A stretch of 64,000 nucleotides of DNA from Lindgomyces ingoldianus (taxonomy: Eukaryota > Ascomycota > Dothideomycetes > Pleosporales > Lindgomycetaceae): contig NW_022985170.1 in assembly GCF_010093535.1 (NCBI RefSeq), positions 910,016 to 974,015 on the forward strand, written 5' to 3'. Both the position numbers and the translations under genes were made by a program. Shown one piece after another: positions 23,601 to 35,451 of the stretch; position 1 is the first letter of the stretch, and each line of letters begins with the position of its first letter. Below the pieces are notes generated by a model, which saw only the letters and a list, made by a program, of their open reading frames with translations, was not told the origin of the DNA and ran no database searches.

Positions 23601-26600
23601 AGTGGTCCAACAACAGGAGAGCGAAATTAACGGAGATACTCAGAACGGCATTGATATGACAAATGGGACCAATATGGACGACTTGGTTCCGCCAGAGTCC
23701 ATCGTACCTAAGTTCACTTGCCTTCACGTAGGCCCACCTCTGAGGGAGGATTCCTATGAACCGCCCGATGAAGAAGTTCAAGACAAGGTCTTGTTCGTTC
23801 TCAACAACGTGTCAGAACGCAACCTCAATGATAAAATCCACATCCTAACGGAGTCTGTGGAGGAGAAACATCATCAATGGTTCGCTAGCTATCTGGTCGA
23901 GGAGCGAGCGAAGGTGCAGCCGAATTTCCAAAAACTGTATCTTACCATGTTAGATCTCTTCAACGACAAGATGCTTTGGGAGGAAGTCCTTAGGGAGACC
24001 TATGTTGCGGTCATAAAGATGCTGAACAGTGATGCGGCGCTAGGATCTACCGAGCGAACGCATCTGAAAGCTCTCGGTGGTTGGCTCGGATCGCTCACGA
24101 TCGCTCGCAACAAACCAATCAAATTCCGCAACATATCATTCAAAGACCTTCTGATCGAAGGCTACGACACAGACCGCCTTTTGCTTGTCATTCCCTTCAC
24201 TTGCAAGGTTCTTGTGATGGCAGCTGAGTCAGACGTCTTCAAGCCGCCAAACCCATGGTTGATGGAAATCATCCATGTTCTTATGGAACTCTACCACTAC
24301 GCTGATTTGAAACTCAATCAAAAATTCGAGATTGAGGTCCTCTGCAAAGGGCTTAATCTCGACCACAAAGACATTGAGCCATCTGACAGCATTCGAGCAA
24401 GGCCCCAAGTTAACGAAGAATATCTCGGACCTATAGTTCCCGACGAGCTAGAGGCCTTCAATAATTTATCTCTCATGAGTCTCAATCGAGCTCGTGGTCC
24501 AAGCGAACGCTTCTCGTCTGCTGCGATTACCTCAGGCCTCCCCGATTTCTCCAACCAGCTTATCTATCCGCCGTCCGGAAACAGTGTAGTTCCGCCAACA
24601 ACCCTGAAGAAGATCTTTCTCACGGCTGTTAACCAAGCCATACAAGAGATCATCGCCCCGGTGGTGGAGCGGTCGGTTACTATTGCGGCTATTTCGACAT
24701 CGCAGCTCGTCAGTAAGGATTTTGCCATGGAAGGAGATGAGGAGAAGCTACGTAAGGCCGCTCATACAGTTGTGAAGTCATTGTCTGGAGCTTTAGCCCT
24801 TGTCACCTGTAAAGAGCCGTTGCGCATGAGCATCATGAATAATATCCGAGTCATGGCGCGGGATCTCCCTGAGCAAGCCCTACCCGAGGGCCACGTGCTC
24901 ATGTTTGTCAACGACAATCTAGATCTTGTTTGTGGCACCGTGGAGCACGCGGCTGAGATGTCATCAATGGCCGAGATCGATATGCAGATAGAGGAGGCAG
25001 TGAGGATGCGACGGATTTTCCGGAACACCCGACCAAACGAACCCTACAAGGATGGCAGTATTAGTCCTTGGGCATTCTACATCCCTGAGCCTTACAAACA
25101 GACCAATGGCGGCCTGAACCGAGAGCAGCTAGCAATCTATGAAGAGTTTGGAAGGCAGTCCAGAGGTCTCCCCCACGGAAACAACGCGTCGCAGGATAGT
25201 GGACGACAGGTTCCTGACGTCTTGCAGGATCAATTTGCGGCGGTTCCCAACCTCCCAACCCCAGCCACGGCTCCAGCTGAGCCACGACAAGTCACACAGC
25301 CGCCACGTCTTCAAAGCCTTCCGTCCGCCCATGTTCCCCCAACTGCTCAGCTTAACGGATTTATGGAGCCTTCCGGTCCAGAGCGCGGGCAGCGTAATGT
25401 CGAAGAACTCTTTGTGGAGTTGACGCGGACTGCCAAAGAAGCACCAGAGGAACGCCTTGGTGAGCTTCGACAAGGCAGCCCAATCCATCCTATCTTTGAA
25501 CAGCTCATCTCAACTATCGAATATGCCGGAGTGAACAAAGACCACCTGGCTTTTCGAATTGCTGGGACCGTCACGAACTATCTCTTTTCAGAACAGCTCA
25601 ACCGCTTGGAAGTTGAGGTCTTAACTCATCTCCTATCAACACTGTGCCAGCTTTCCGTTCAGACCTCCAGACAGGTTCTCATGTGGCTGGCACAGATTCA
25701 CGACGACGACCGCCTCTTCAACGCTACCGTTATGATTTGTTTGATGGATGTTGGCCTCATGGACATGCATCGACTCAATACCACCATTGCCAAAGCCATC
25801 CAGCAACGACGGCTTGCTGCAGTGGAGATGCTCTCCAATATTATGGATGATATTCTCCTTAACGAGTATCCAAGTGCCCTACGTGCCGACTTTGCGTTGT
25901 CTATCGATGCTCTCACCAGCTGGCTAGCTGAAGATCCTACCTTTGAAATTGGGAGACAGCTGATATCGAAGCTGCAAATTCTCCCTACAGAGCAAACTGT
26001 GACCCCGCCGGCAACCGGAAAGAAAGACCAATTGGAATACATATTTGATGAATGGGTTCATCTCCAACTTCCAGATACGCCAAAGAAGTCCATCGCTGCC
26101 TTCATCTACCAATTACATCAGATGAAAGTCCTGAAGACCCAAGAAGACTCCATCGAATTCATTCGAACTTGTATCGACGCCTCTGTTGCATCCTACGAGC
26201 GCGAAGAATTGCTTCCGTTCGGCACAGGAAACCCAGATACCGCAACCATCAACGTAGACGCTCTTGGAAAGCTGATTGTCTCTCTTGTTGTTTACCAAGG
26301 GGAAGAAGACGGAGCGGTCAAGGAAAGCAAGGCGAAATATCTTGACAGCATGCTCTATGTGGTGATCTTTGTCCTCTGCAATCACCAACAAACACGTGGC
26401 GAGCGTTTCCCCCAAAAGGTCTTCTTCCGATTACTTTCGGCAATTCTGTTCGAGCTCAATGAATCAGCAAAAGATAATGCCTTTGCTGGCTTCAAAGCCG
26501 ATATTTTCCTGGTTGTCGCCAAGGCCTTTCTGGTGTTACAACCCCAAAACTTCCCACAGTTTTCTTTCTCTTGGTTGGCCTTGATTGCACATCGAATCTT

Positions 26601-27668
26601 CATCCCCGCCCTGCTGGATGATTTCCCTTCAGAAAACGATACCAAAGACAAGCGATGGGACAGCTACGCACAACTGATGGAGACCCTGCTCACATATACT
26701 GGCCAATTGATCAAGCCGGCGAGTGAGAGTCTCATGGCTCAAAACTTCTATCGTGGGGTGCTTCGAGTTCTGCTAGTTATCCACCATGATTACCCGGAGT
26801 TCCTTGGAGAGAATCACTTCCGATTCTGCAACGCACTTCCAATGCACTGCACACAACTGCGCAATCTCATTGTTAGCGCATACCCAACTGACATCATGGA
26901 GATGCCGGACCCTTTCACTACTGGTCTGAAAGTTGACCGCCTCGAAGATATTCGTCAGAGCCCCAACGTTCGCGCCGACATTGACCAGATTCTTAGTCAT
27001 GCGGGCATCAAGGACACGCTCGACGACTTACTGCGAGCTTCAGAGCCAAGTACAGAGGATGTGGAGAAAGTCTGCAATGCCACGTACTATGGAGAGCCGA
27101 AGCCTGCCGGGTTTGAATTAGTAGCCACTACAGCCAATCCTGCCTTGATCCACGCAATCATCCTTTATGTTGCCTCCACGACTCTGGCGTCACAGGGCTC
27201 GAAGGAGCGAGGCTTCAAACCTGAATCGTCTGCCGCGAGACTGTTGGAGCAACTAGCTAAAGAACTTGGACCTGAGGCCAAATATCATTTCATTAGCGCA
27301 ATTGCTAACCAGCTTCGCTGGCCTAACGCTCATACTCACTACTTCACATATGCGCTTCTTCACCTATTTGGCCCTCCAAATAACGACCCGCAAGTCCTAG
27401 ACGTTCAACAGACCATCACGAGGGTTCTTTTGGAGCGACTGCTGGTCCACCGCCCTCATCCCTGGGGATTGATCATCACACTTCTAGAGGTTCTCCAGAA
27501 CCGCATGTACGCGTTCTGGGACTTGCCATTTGTTAAGGCTGCCCCAGAGGTAAGCGGATATATTGCAATGCTCACTTTACTCTCACGCTAATGATGTCCT
27601 TCCAGGTCGAGCGATTGTTCAACGCTCTTTTTGCTCATGTCCGTCAGAGCCCTCGCCCACTTGTCTAG
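20619..27668 (+). CDS. NOT1: CCR4-NOT complex scaffold subunit Not1
   Basis: Four exons (20619-21215, 21270-21594, 21644-27549, 27606-27668; introns of 49-56 bp) give 2296 aa, the usual size for fungal Not1. The first 170 residues are Ser/Pro/Ala-rich and disordered. Next come helical HEAT-type repeats. Near residue 1020 is the CAF1-binding MIF4G segment (DKVLFVLNNVSERNLNDKI, WFASYLVEERAKVQPNFQKL). Near 1300 is the DUF3819/CAF40-binding helix set (LKKIFLTAVNQAIQEIIAPV). The C-terminal Not1 domain starts near 1880 (RFPQKVFFRLLSAILFEL, FCNALPMHC, LRNLIVSAYPTDI) and ends in ERLFNALFAHVRQSPRPLV. Not1 holds together deadenylases and Not2/3/5 for mRNA decay and transcription control. The tiny last exon codes for the final 20 residues. 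Confidence 0.96.
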
Positions 27669-30478
27669 GCAAACTTGCGCGCCACCTAATTACAAGCGCA
27701 ATACCAACATCGAAACCTCCGAACCATATTGTTGGTGCGCGTGAGCGGCGCAGCTAACTATTTCCCGAACTAATGTCTGCTCTTCTCCAATGCATTTGCG
27801 TGGGGTTATGGGGATTTTCTCTCTAGCACTTTACTGCATGGCATAGAGCTTCCTTTCAAATTAATACTTCAGATTCTTTATCGGGCGTTCGGCCTGTGCT
27901 TGCCCTTTGACCTAGCTAGTTGTGGTTGACCACTTATCATTTCGGATGATTCTTGCGTAAGCAGTCAACGGAGCCTAGGTACATGACCATGGATGTGCAT
28001 GCTTGCAAATGGCCAGATGAAAGGACGGATGGGATTTGGGACTTTGTGTTTCTGTGTCTGTGTCTGCGTGAACAAAAAGCATGGCGTCATGGAATGATAG
28101 GGGTGTTTTGTTCTTCTCCGTCTAACTCTTCTTCTCCTCCTTATCTTATTGATGGATGGATGGATGGATGGATGGCCGGCATGAAAGACTTTTCTCTTCC
28201 TCTTCCTGCTTTACTTTGCTTTCTTCCCTTCCTAGCTACACCTTTTCTGTAGAATAGCATTCCTGGTTGGCGTGGTGGGATGGCTGGACTGGACTGTACG
28301 AGCGAAAGTGGAAGTGGAACTGGTGGACGGCTTTTCTGACTGCTCTAAACTCGAGTAGCTCGCGATCCATGCCATCCATATACTGTAGGATATTATGTGA
28401 AATGGTTCTTTTTTATGCGCGTATGCTGCATGTGCTGCTGACCTTGATTGTTAATGTCTTGTTTATGGTGGAGGCTTTATCGCAGCGAAAACGAATGTCT
28501 CCACTCTTGGTGATTATGATACTATTACAACTTATTCGTATTCAATCATGATGATGTTTAAACTCTCCTTGGGGAAGACATTGTGGTGGCATTGACAACC
28601 AGAGCAGCGCACATGCAAAGAAGGATACAGTACTCTGTACACGATTGTCAGACCGACGGCTGGGTTCGGCCTACATCCCTCCACTCCGCTCGTATAAGTA
28701 GCGTGCTGACAAGCTCTGCTGATCATGTTCCGAAGCTTCTATCGATACGGAGACATGATGACACAGTTTGATACGGGTTGGACACTAGTATGGAAGTTCC
28801 CGTGTGGAATCCTGCAAGGCGTTGCCGAGGCGTGCATGCATATGTTACGAGGATCACTTTTGGGGCGAGACGTGTTAAAGGGTCAATAGGCTTTCGGAGG
28901 AAAGCTCATTTACGGGTAGTAACCTTACACCTTGCTCAGGGGGAATACTAGAATGCGTGGGTATTGGTCACTGGGCATGTGGAGATGAGTGTGAGAGTGT
29001 GTGCCTATGTTTTCTAAGTGTGTGCTATCAATAGACGCGCTCCAAACGGATCTATAAAGTGTCCAGGCTTTCGCGCATCCTGCAAAAAATGTTGGTAACG
29101 AGATGTGCAGGTGTCTTGTGGTGCGCTTTGTGGCGTGGTACTTGCCCTGACCAGCTGTAATGAAGGATTTCTTCCTTGTGCTATAGTGGAGGGCAGTAAA
29201 GGTAGAAACTGACACCGAAGCAGGAAGCGAGGCTAGGAGAAAAGGCTGCATCGTGCAGCGTAAATCTTGCCGATTGCGCAAAATTCTGAACGGTAGCTAG
29301 CTAGCTGTGCGAGGTCGTACTCGTATCTTGCATTTTCACACATTTCGGCGAAAAAAAATTCCGAAACTGGAAAGTTCTTTGGACATGCCGATAGTACGTA
29401 CGATCACATGTTTAAAATTTAGGGCCTTCCACAGATACACTAAATCCGGCCCATAATAATTGTTGGTTGCCTTAACCAATGAACAGACTTTAGACTGGTA
29501 TCTGCTCCTAAGACAGATAATTGTGCTTCGAAGGAGTTGACAAGGGTGGATAAGGGCGAGAACTGGGTTTGGGATGTCGCTTGTTCGGGATTACTTGAAC
29601 CGTGCACAAGCTTTGGCGGTGGTGTGGGCGATGAGGATCGTGGGAAATGGGAAAATGGGCAAGTGATCGGGGGGGGAGAATTCTTACCAGCGGCAGGATA
29701 CGGGAGGGATAGGGAGATCCACAGGGCAAATTCCCAGAAGAGTGAATGAGCTGGGACCTGGAGAATCCTTTCGAAAGCCTCCGCAGAATGGTGCAATGGT
29801 ATTGAACAAATGATTCTCAATTTGTTATGAAGGCTAACTTGCATATACTTTGGCCGTTCATCATGCCTACTTGTTGTAATTTTTGAGGGCATCTAATGCC
29901 CGATATTCCAACTCAGTCCAAAATCTAAGACCAATGTCGAATCCGTAACGCCAAATCGCCTAGAGGTTTGCGATATACGCCTCCTGGTGGTATATGTCAT
30001 ATCTCTCCTGTAAATGCATCAATCGCTGGGAAGCAAGCCTCCTCGTCGTGGAAGGTTTCAGAGGGAGCTCCAAGATAGAGTCCATTTCGCCAGTTCCACT
30101 GACATGGGTGGTATGTGAATGGTAAATATCGTGGTCTTTGGTTCCCTGGTTGTTAGGTTGGGGCCGAACAGTTACTGTGCATTACCGCTTGAGAACCAAA
30201 GGACCTCGCTACCCTTTAGCATTTCTTGTCTCCGGAATCCTGGCTCCTCCACTACTTCGGGAAATGCAGCTGGAGTAGGTGATCGCAGACCAGCTCCTTC
30301 CCCCCGGTAGAGTTCGGGCCTCGGCGCTATTCCGGCCAAATTCTATGTCTGTAGGATCCCTACTGGATATCACAACTCTTAATATATCTAAGAAAGCTTC
30401 AACTAGCTCTTTAAAAGCGGCTGTCGACAGCTCCTTCCAGGGTTTGTAGATCCGTGCGAGTCTCAACTCCTAAATACC
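27669..30478. other. 2.8-kb convergent intergenic region
   Basis: It lies between the 3' ends of Not1 and the rhodopsin-domain gene. It contains a GATG microsatellite and many short frames without recognisable proteins (for example 29440-29892 minus, Pro/Ser-rich). It is longer than expected for two 3' ends in this genome, so an untranslated RNA gene or unrecognised small gene is possible, but I see nothing that supports one. Confidence 0.45.
28151..28175. repeat. GATG tetranucleotide microsatellite
   Basis: Six perfect copies of GATG in a row followed by one extra base, in the 3' flank of Not1. Confidence 0.9.
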
Positions 30479-31677
30479 TCAAAGAGCTGCTCCGATTTGC
30501 ATTTCCGGACTAACAGGCGAAATCGGCGACAAAGGCGAAGCAGGTGCTTTGAATGGTGCAGTACTGGAACCGAAAGTGGGTGATGGAGAGGGTATGATGG
30601 GTGTGCGGGGCTGAATAGGTGGCGTTGGGTGAAGCAGTTTCGCTGCTGGGCTTGGGCTCGGCTGATTGCGTCCTCGGCGGGCGTGGATGGCCTTGCGATA
30701 TAGAGGTCGTAGGAAGGGTATTGAAGCTGAGATAATGCCTGCGTGTTGCTCGACCTGTCCCCAGATTAGGAAATCTCCCGTGTGTTTGCCCTGCTCCATG
30801 AAATTCGATGCCCAAAGAACCAATATCCAAAGTCGAATCGCGGAGGCAATGATGGCGACAATTCCGATTGAGAAGATGCCGATGAGCTCGAGTCTGCGTT
30901 TTACGGGCATGCTTTGAAGATTGAGCACGAAAGGAATGGGGAGGATCCATATGACGAGATCGGTGACGAGGTTGAAGCCCGCGTTGAAGAACCAGAGGAT
31001 GGTTGGGTCGTAGCATTGCGCGGTATAAATGCCCCTAAATCCATCGAAGAAAACCTTAGTTGACCACGCGTCTGAAGGTGGAATGCAGGTCAAAGCGCCT
31101 GCAATAATCATTGAGAAACTGGCAATCACTACAATCGTTATTATTCCGCGGACGATTCGGTGGAAGCTCTTGTGCGAGGAAGCAACGTAGTTGTAGAAGA
31201 GGAGAATGGAGACTTTAACGAGGCAAAGGTCGACGATATAGTTGATTCGGTAAATCCAAAAGGTGAGGAGTCCGCCTCTGACGATGCTTGATAATATTTC
31301 GAAGCTCTGGACTATGTATTAGCACGTTACAAGCAAGCATAGAGCTGAAGAATCTTACCTCCATAGCCCTGCTATAGTCTAGATAGACAACTTGGTAGTA
31401 ATTGACAACGGTGCAGCACCATGTGGCAAGCTTCAAGCTGTCAGTCCAGAAGACGCGATGCTGTCGCGTGAACACTCACAAGAGCAGATAACATAACCCA
31501 ATCTGGAGAACCCACTTTCCCGACAAGGAAGTAACGACTGTAAAATCTAGGCGACGTCAGTATACTAAGCGCGAAACGTCGCTCGACGGGGATCCGTTAC
31601 CTCAGTGCTACCACAATGGTGGAAAGACTAGTAAGGACAAACGCAACGACAACCGCTGCGGTTCCGCGAACCGCCAT
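30479..31677 (-). CDS. Rhodopsin-domain integral membrane protein (PTH11-like)
   Basis: Four exons (31601-31677, 31480-31537, 31359-31430, 30479-31306) give 344 aa with matching phases. Seven hydrophobic segments fit the fungal rhodopsin/PTH11-like fold: TAAVVVAFVLTSL at the N-terminus, WVMLSALLATWCCTVVNYY across a splice, GGLLTFWIYRINYIVDLCLV, IVVIASFSMIIAGALTCI, AGFNLVTDLVIWILPI, ELIGIFSIGIVAIIASAI and ISASIPFLRPLY. Loop residues AQCYDPTILWFFNAGFN and the LWILP stretch are typical of the family. The C-terminal 80 residues are a Pro/Ser-rich cytoplasmic tail. Members of this group include surface sensors of hosts and surfaces, but most are uncharacterised; no CFEM domain is present here. The third exon uses an AAG acceptor that keeps the frame and avoids a stop. 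Confidence 0.85.
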
Positions 31678-32238
31678 GTTAAAACAGGTGGACTATCGAT
31701 GGCAACAATGCTGAAATCCAAGAACAGCTAGTCATGGAAATGTTGGTCGGACGATGTAGACTGGTGATACCGTTTTGAGTATTCGAAGTCGCAGCAGCAA
31801 TCTAGGTCGAGGAGATCTCCCAAAAAGCTGCGCATCTGGGGTCGAAATCGCGTTTATAGGGACAGTGCACGGCCGCTAGCTGAAGATGGCGTTCGTGGTC
31901 GAAGGTTGAGGAAGATCATTAGCTAGCTTGCACGGGCGCGAGTCAGGAGTTTGTGGCAGTAGTGAGGTGATGTGAGGTGCAGAACGTCCAGACGTCGACT
32001 GCTTTTGGCTGAAGGACATAACCTGTTCAAGCCAACCTCCCTCTCGGCATCTCTCTTCGCCGTGAATTTGTCTCTCACAGCGACAATTTGTATAAGTGAA
32101 GACGCGACAGGTGGCTCCATCCCATGATCACTTCCCCGCATTTGGTCCTTGGTGGCCCTCTGCAGCCTGTCTTCTACGAAATTCGCAAGTTCGCATTGGA
32201 CAGCGCTGGCTAAACTCTCCTCTTGTGAGCGCTTGACC

Positions 32239-32700
32239 GCTCTCCCTCGACGCATGATAATGTTGCTTTGGGGTTTCAGCCGCTTTACCGAGATCGACCC
32301 CAGCAGGAATTAATCTTTACCCCGCCAATCGTAGCATTCACTTCCGGAGCAAATGCCTTGCTGGCAATCCTGGACCTTATTATTGCTGTGCCCCGACCTG
32401 GATCCCTTCTCTTGTCAACTGTCTCAGCACTCGTGTGAACGCTGGGGAGAACACCCTCGGCGTTCAAACCATTGTTTCCATGGCTGGCTAGAATCCTGCA
32501 TCGTTCTCGTCTCGTGTCAGACCGTGAACAGTTCGTTCAGCCACCATGATCCCCGATATTGTTCAGCGTCTGATCACCGACCCGGTCCGCCATTTGGCCT
32601 GGGTCAATGGATTACCACCCCAGACGGGTGACATTGCCGGATTACTCCCCAGCTCCCGCCTTACCGACCGCGGCAGTGGAGGGATTACCTGGTGAATATT
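32239..32700 (+). pseudogene. Possible decayed coding segment, unrecognised
   Basis: One plus frame reads with protein-like content (for example RPQQELIFTPPIVAFTSGAN, then a hydrophobic NALLAILDLIIAVP stretch) and is cut by three TGA codons (about 32437, 32546, 32570). It ends in a YYGKYFLQCTK tail. The hydrophobic part could be a membrane segment. The family is not recognised, and chance cannot be excluded over this length. Confidence 0.22.
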
Positions 32701-34141
32701 ACGGCAAATACTTTCTGCAATGCACGAAATAATCAGTCGATGGTAGAGGTAAAGAGGGGTGGAATGTTAAGAACTTGCTGAGTTCTGAAGGCTACTCGTT
32801 GCCGCATGGATGGACGGCGAAGTTGAAATTGTCTCAAGGAGAGGTGTTGAAACTTGATAGCAGGCACTAATTCGGATTAAGCCCCATTGCCGGTAGCGAA
32901 CTCGCAATTCTTGACCGCCTCCCATCGACCCTCCTCACACCCACCTCCGGATCGCATCCTCAAATATCCGGATGAGTTATCTCGGTCGACGACCTATTTT
33001 CTCCAAGACCCTATGCATCTAATGAATACTTGATCACCTCGGTGACACACCTTGAACCTAGACCGAAACGATTTGTTACTTAGCGTCGAAGAACGACAGA
33101 AGAAAATAAACTTTCAAAGCATGGGCAAGCGGAGATATGCAAGAGATATTATTCGAAACCTGGGTTTACAAAGGCATACGCTCAGGTCCCTGAATGATCC
33201 CACCGGCTACCAAAGAGGGTTTCCCAGTAGCTGCACAGCTGCAACACCTCTTTACTTCATATTGCAAGCTCGCAACCCTATAGAGGGCTTACGCACCTAC
33301 TCCATAGCCGATCGTAGCGTGAATGTGCTCGATATTTTGGAGGACCGGTGTCACTACCCGTCGTGACCTAGGATACCAGATCCACTCCAATAACGTGGTC
33401 ACGAGAAAAACCAACCGAACGGAGGAGTTGTATCACCTAGTGATGCTAGAAGTCGGAAGCAGCATTGGAAACTGGTAGATCTACCCCCTTACTTTGTCGT
33501 GCTCTCTTATCGTGTAACCCTCTTTTCATCTCCCAACTTATGCCATTCATTTTGTAATTAGACATGATACTAGGTAAGATCTCATTCGGATGCATTTTGT
33601 TGATCTCTAATTCTAGTCTCAACACCCTCTCTTCCTAGTATTACTTGATTTTCATGCCGTCTCTATGCCGGATAGTGTTGGTGATAGCGCGGACCTCCCT
33701 CAACGGAGTCGCATTACATAAGGTTTGCGGGGGAATGAAGCCATAATTATAGGGCAGTGGAATTGCGAAGATCTAAAGCGTAAGTCAACTTAGATATACG
33801 AAGGTGAAAGTCAAATTCGCTCGGAATGCTTCACGGCATTGTTGAGGGCTGAACGACGGCTAAGTCCGCTCACTGCACTTTCCGAATTCGCCAAACCATG
33901 CTAAAGCCACTTTGCGATACGCTATTCTCACCTTAAAAATGGCCATTAGGTCTCTCGCAAGATTTCCCTGCTGCAGCTCAGCGCTACAAGCAACGAGGCA
34001 GAAACGACGCGCGCAGCCTTCTTCAATAATGAGCAGATCAGGCGTGCTTTTCGTACATGATGGATATACTAGAACTATGGGTGCTCGGTCAGTTTTTCAC
34101 CTCAGATATGTCTCAGAAGAACCACTGCTCATTATCGCAAC

Positions 34142-34555
34142 CTGATAGGTCCCGCTCTCGGGCAAGAGGAGATATCCTACTCTATATCAGAACGACTCCT
34201 GGTTTACCACTCGGAATTCTTGGGCGTCTCTGGACCAGGTGGCTCCAAAGAGTCTTCCGAGAAGCGGGTATCTTTGCCACTCAGCAAGATCAAGCCTCAG
34301 CTTTCGGCTCTTTCGTAGAATAAGTATACACGGGGCTTTACGGATGCTTGAGAGATCCGGAATCCTTTCAAACGATCGATCCAAGCCTGGGTACGGGCTG
34401 GTCAGCTTATGGCTCACCGTATCAAATTACCCGATGGAGAAGGTGTACGTCTACCACTACAACTTCAGATGCCCTAACCCTCGGATCTCACCTGTGGTCT
34501 TCCGGTATGTCCCAGAATATACCGCCGAAAACTTGAAACTCGCCTCACTGTGAGA
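34142..34555 (+). pseudogene. Broken BTB-domain gene
   Basis: One frame from 34142 reads EEISYSISERLLVYHSEFL, then KESSEKRVSLPL, the core of a fungal BTB fold. About 30 codons later the match jumps to another frame, which reads AFGSFVE-stop-VYTGLYG at 34300-34340, where intact BTB proteins usually have FVEWLYTG. So there is at least one frameshift and a TAA (34321-34323) in place of an expected Trp. Downstream pieces are not identifiable. The source could be an expanded BTB family; the intact BTB gene at 14406 is a different sequence. Confidence 0.5.
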
Positions 34556-35451
34556 GCATCTGATCATCCAGTTCTGGAGGGAGCGGGATATCATTGACTT
34601 GAGCAGCCTGAAATAGGGTGAATGGGAAAGCTTGCTCAAAGACTATCTCGGATTCGCATAAATGATGTTGATGGACATCTCAAAACAATAAAATTCGATG
34701 TATAATGGTAAAAGATCTCGACTCCTACGAAGAGAACGCTCAGTTGCAGGCAATATTCATGCTCCACCGTTTTGTAGCCTGAAAGTCATCCTGGCTGGGC
34801 AGGGTGCTAGAAGAAACGAGGTGGAGATGGAGGAATCATTTCCACGGTGGCGAGTTCACTTCATGTAAGGAACCCCCGATGGACATGAAGATTGCAGCGG
34901 ATCTTTTTAGATTCTGGGTAAGCGCTTTTCGGTGCTCCATCTTGAGACTCCACTTCACCCCACCATGAGTGTTGGGTTAGAAATCGGAGATCGGAGACCG
35001 GGTCGGGGGTTGGCCGACATCACACGTGCAGGTTATGTCAGCGGCGCTTTCCGCGATGCAGCCTTCGCCCGAGTGAATACGCTCTGAAGGCAATGTCTAT
35101 TTTACGTGTCTCTCACTAGAGTCCGAGGAGAATCTATATTAAACGCCAATCCCCGCACGAATGGGTCGACTGTGACCATTCATCAGTCTGGAGTCTCCGC
35201 GCTGAGGTCTCACGAGGCTTGTGCCACCTTGACAGGGAGCAGGGGAAGCCACGCGAGCGATGACGCTGGTTGTGCATTTCCATCTCGACTTCGCAGCATG
35301 ACCGGCCTATGGACATTCTTATAGCAATCGCCTTCCGCATCCCTACGCGACCTCAAAACAAATAATCGGATGAGCCTTGATATCATGCGCCACAGCGAGG
35401 CCCGACCCTGCGGACTGCCACCCACTACCGAAGCCCGCTAGCTCCGAACGA

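Larger units (their letters stand above)
31678..35451. other. Gene-poor stretch with decayed genes
   Basis: 3.8 kb upstream of the rhodopsin-domain gene and the lipase gene. Two short regions look like broken coding sequence (listed separately). The rest (about 32700-34100 and 34600-35450) shows only short frames of no recognisable content. Confidence 0.5.

Noticed and set aside
31923..32255. Minus frame of 110 codons upstream of the rhodopsin-domain gene
   Set aside because: No family resemblance, and the opposite strand is also largely open, which suggests chance composition.
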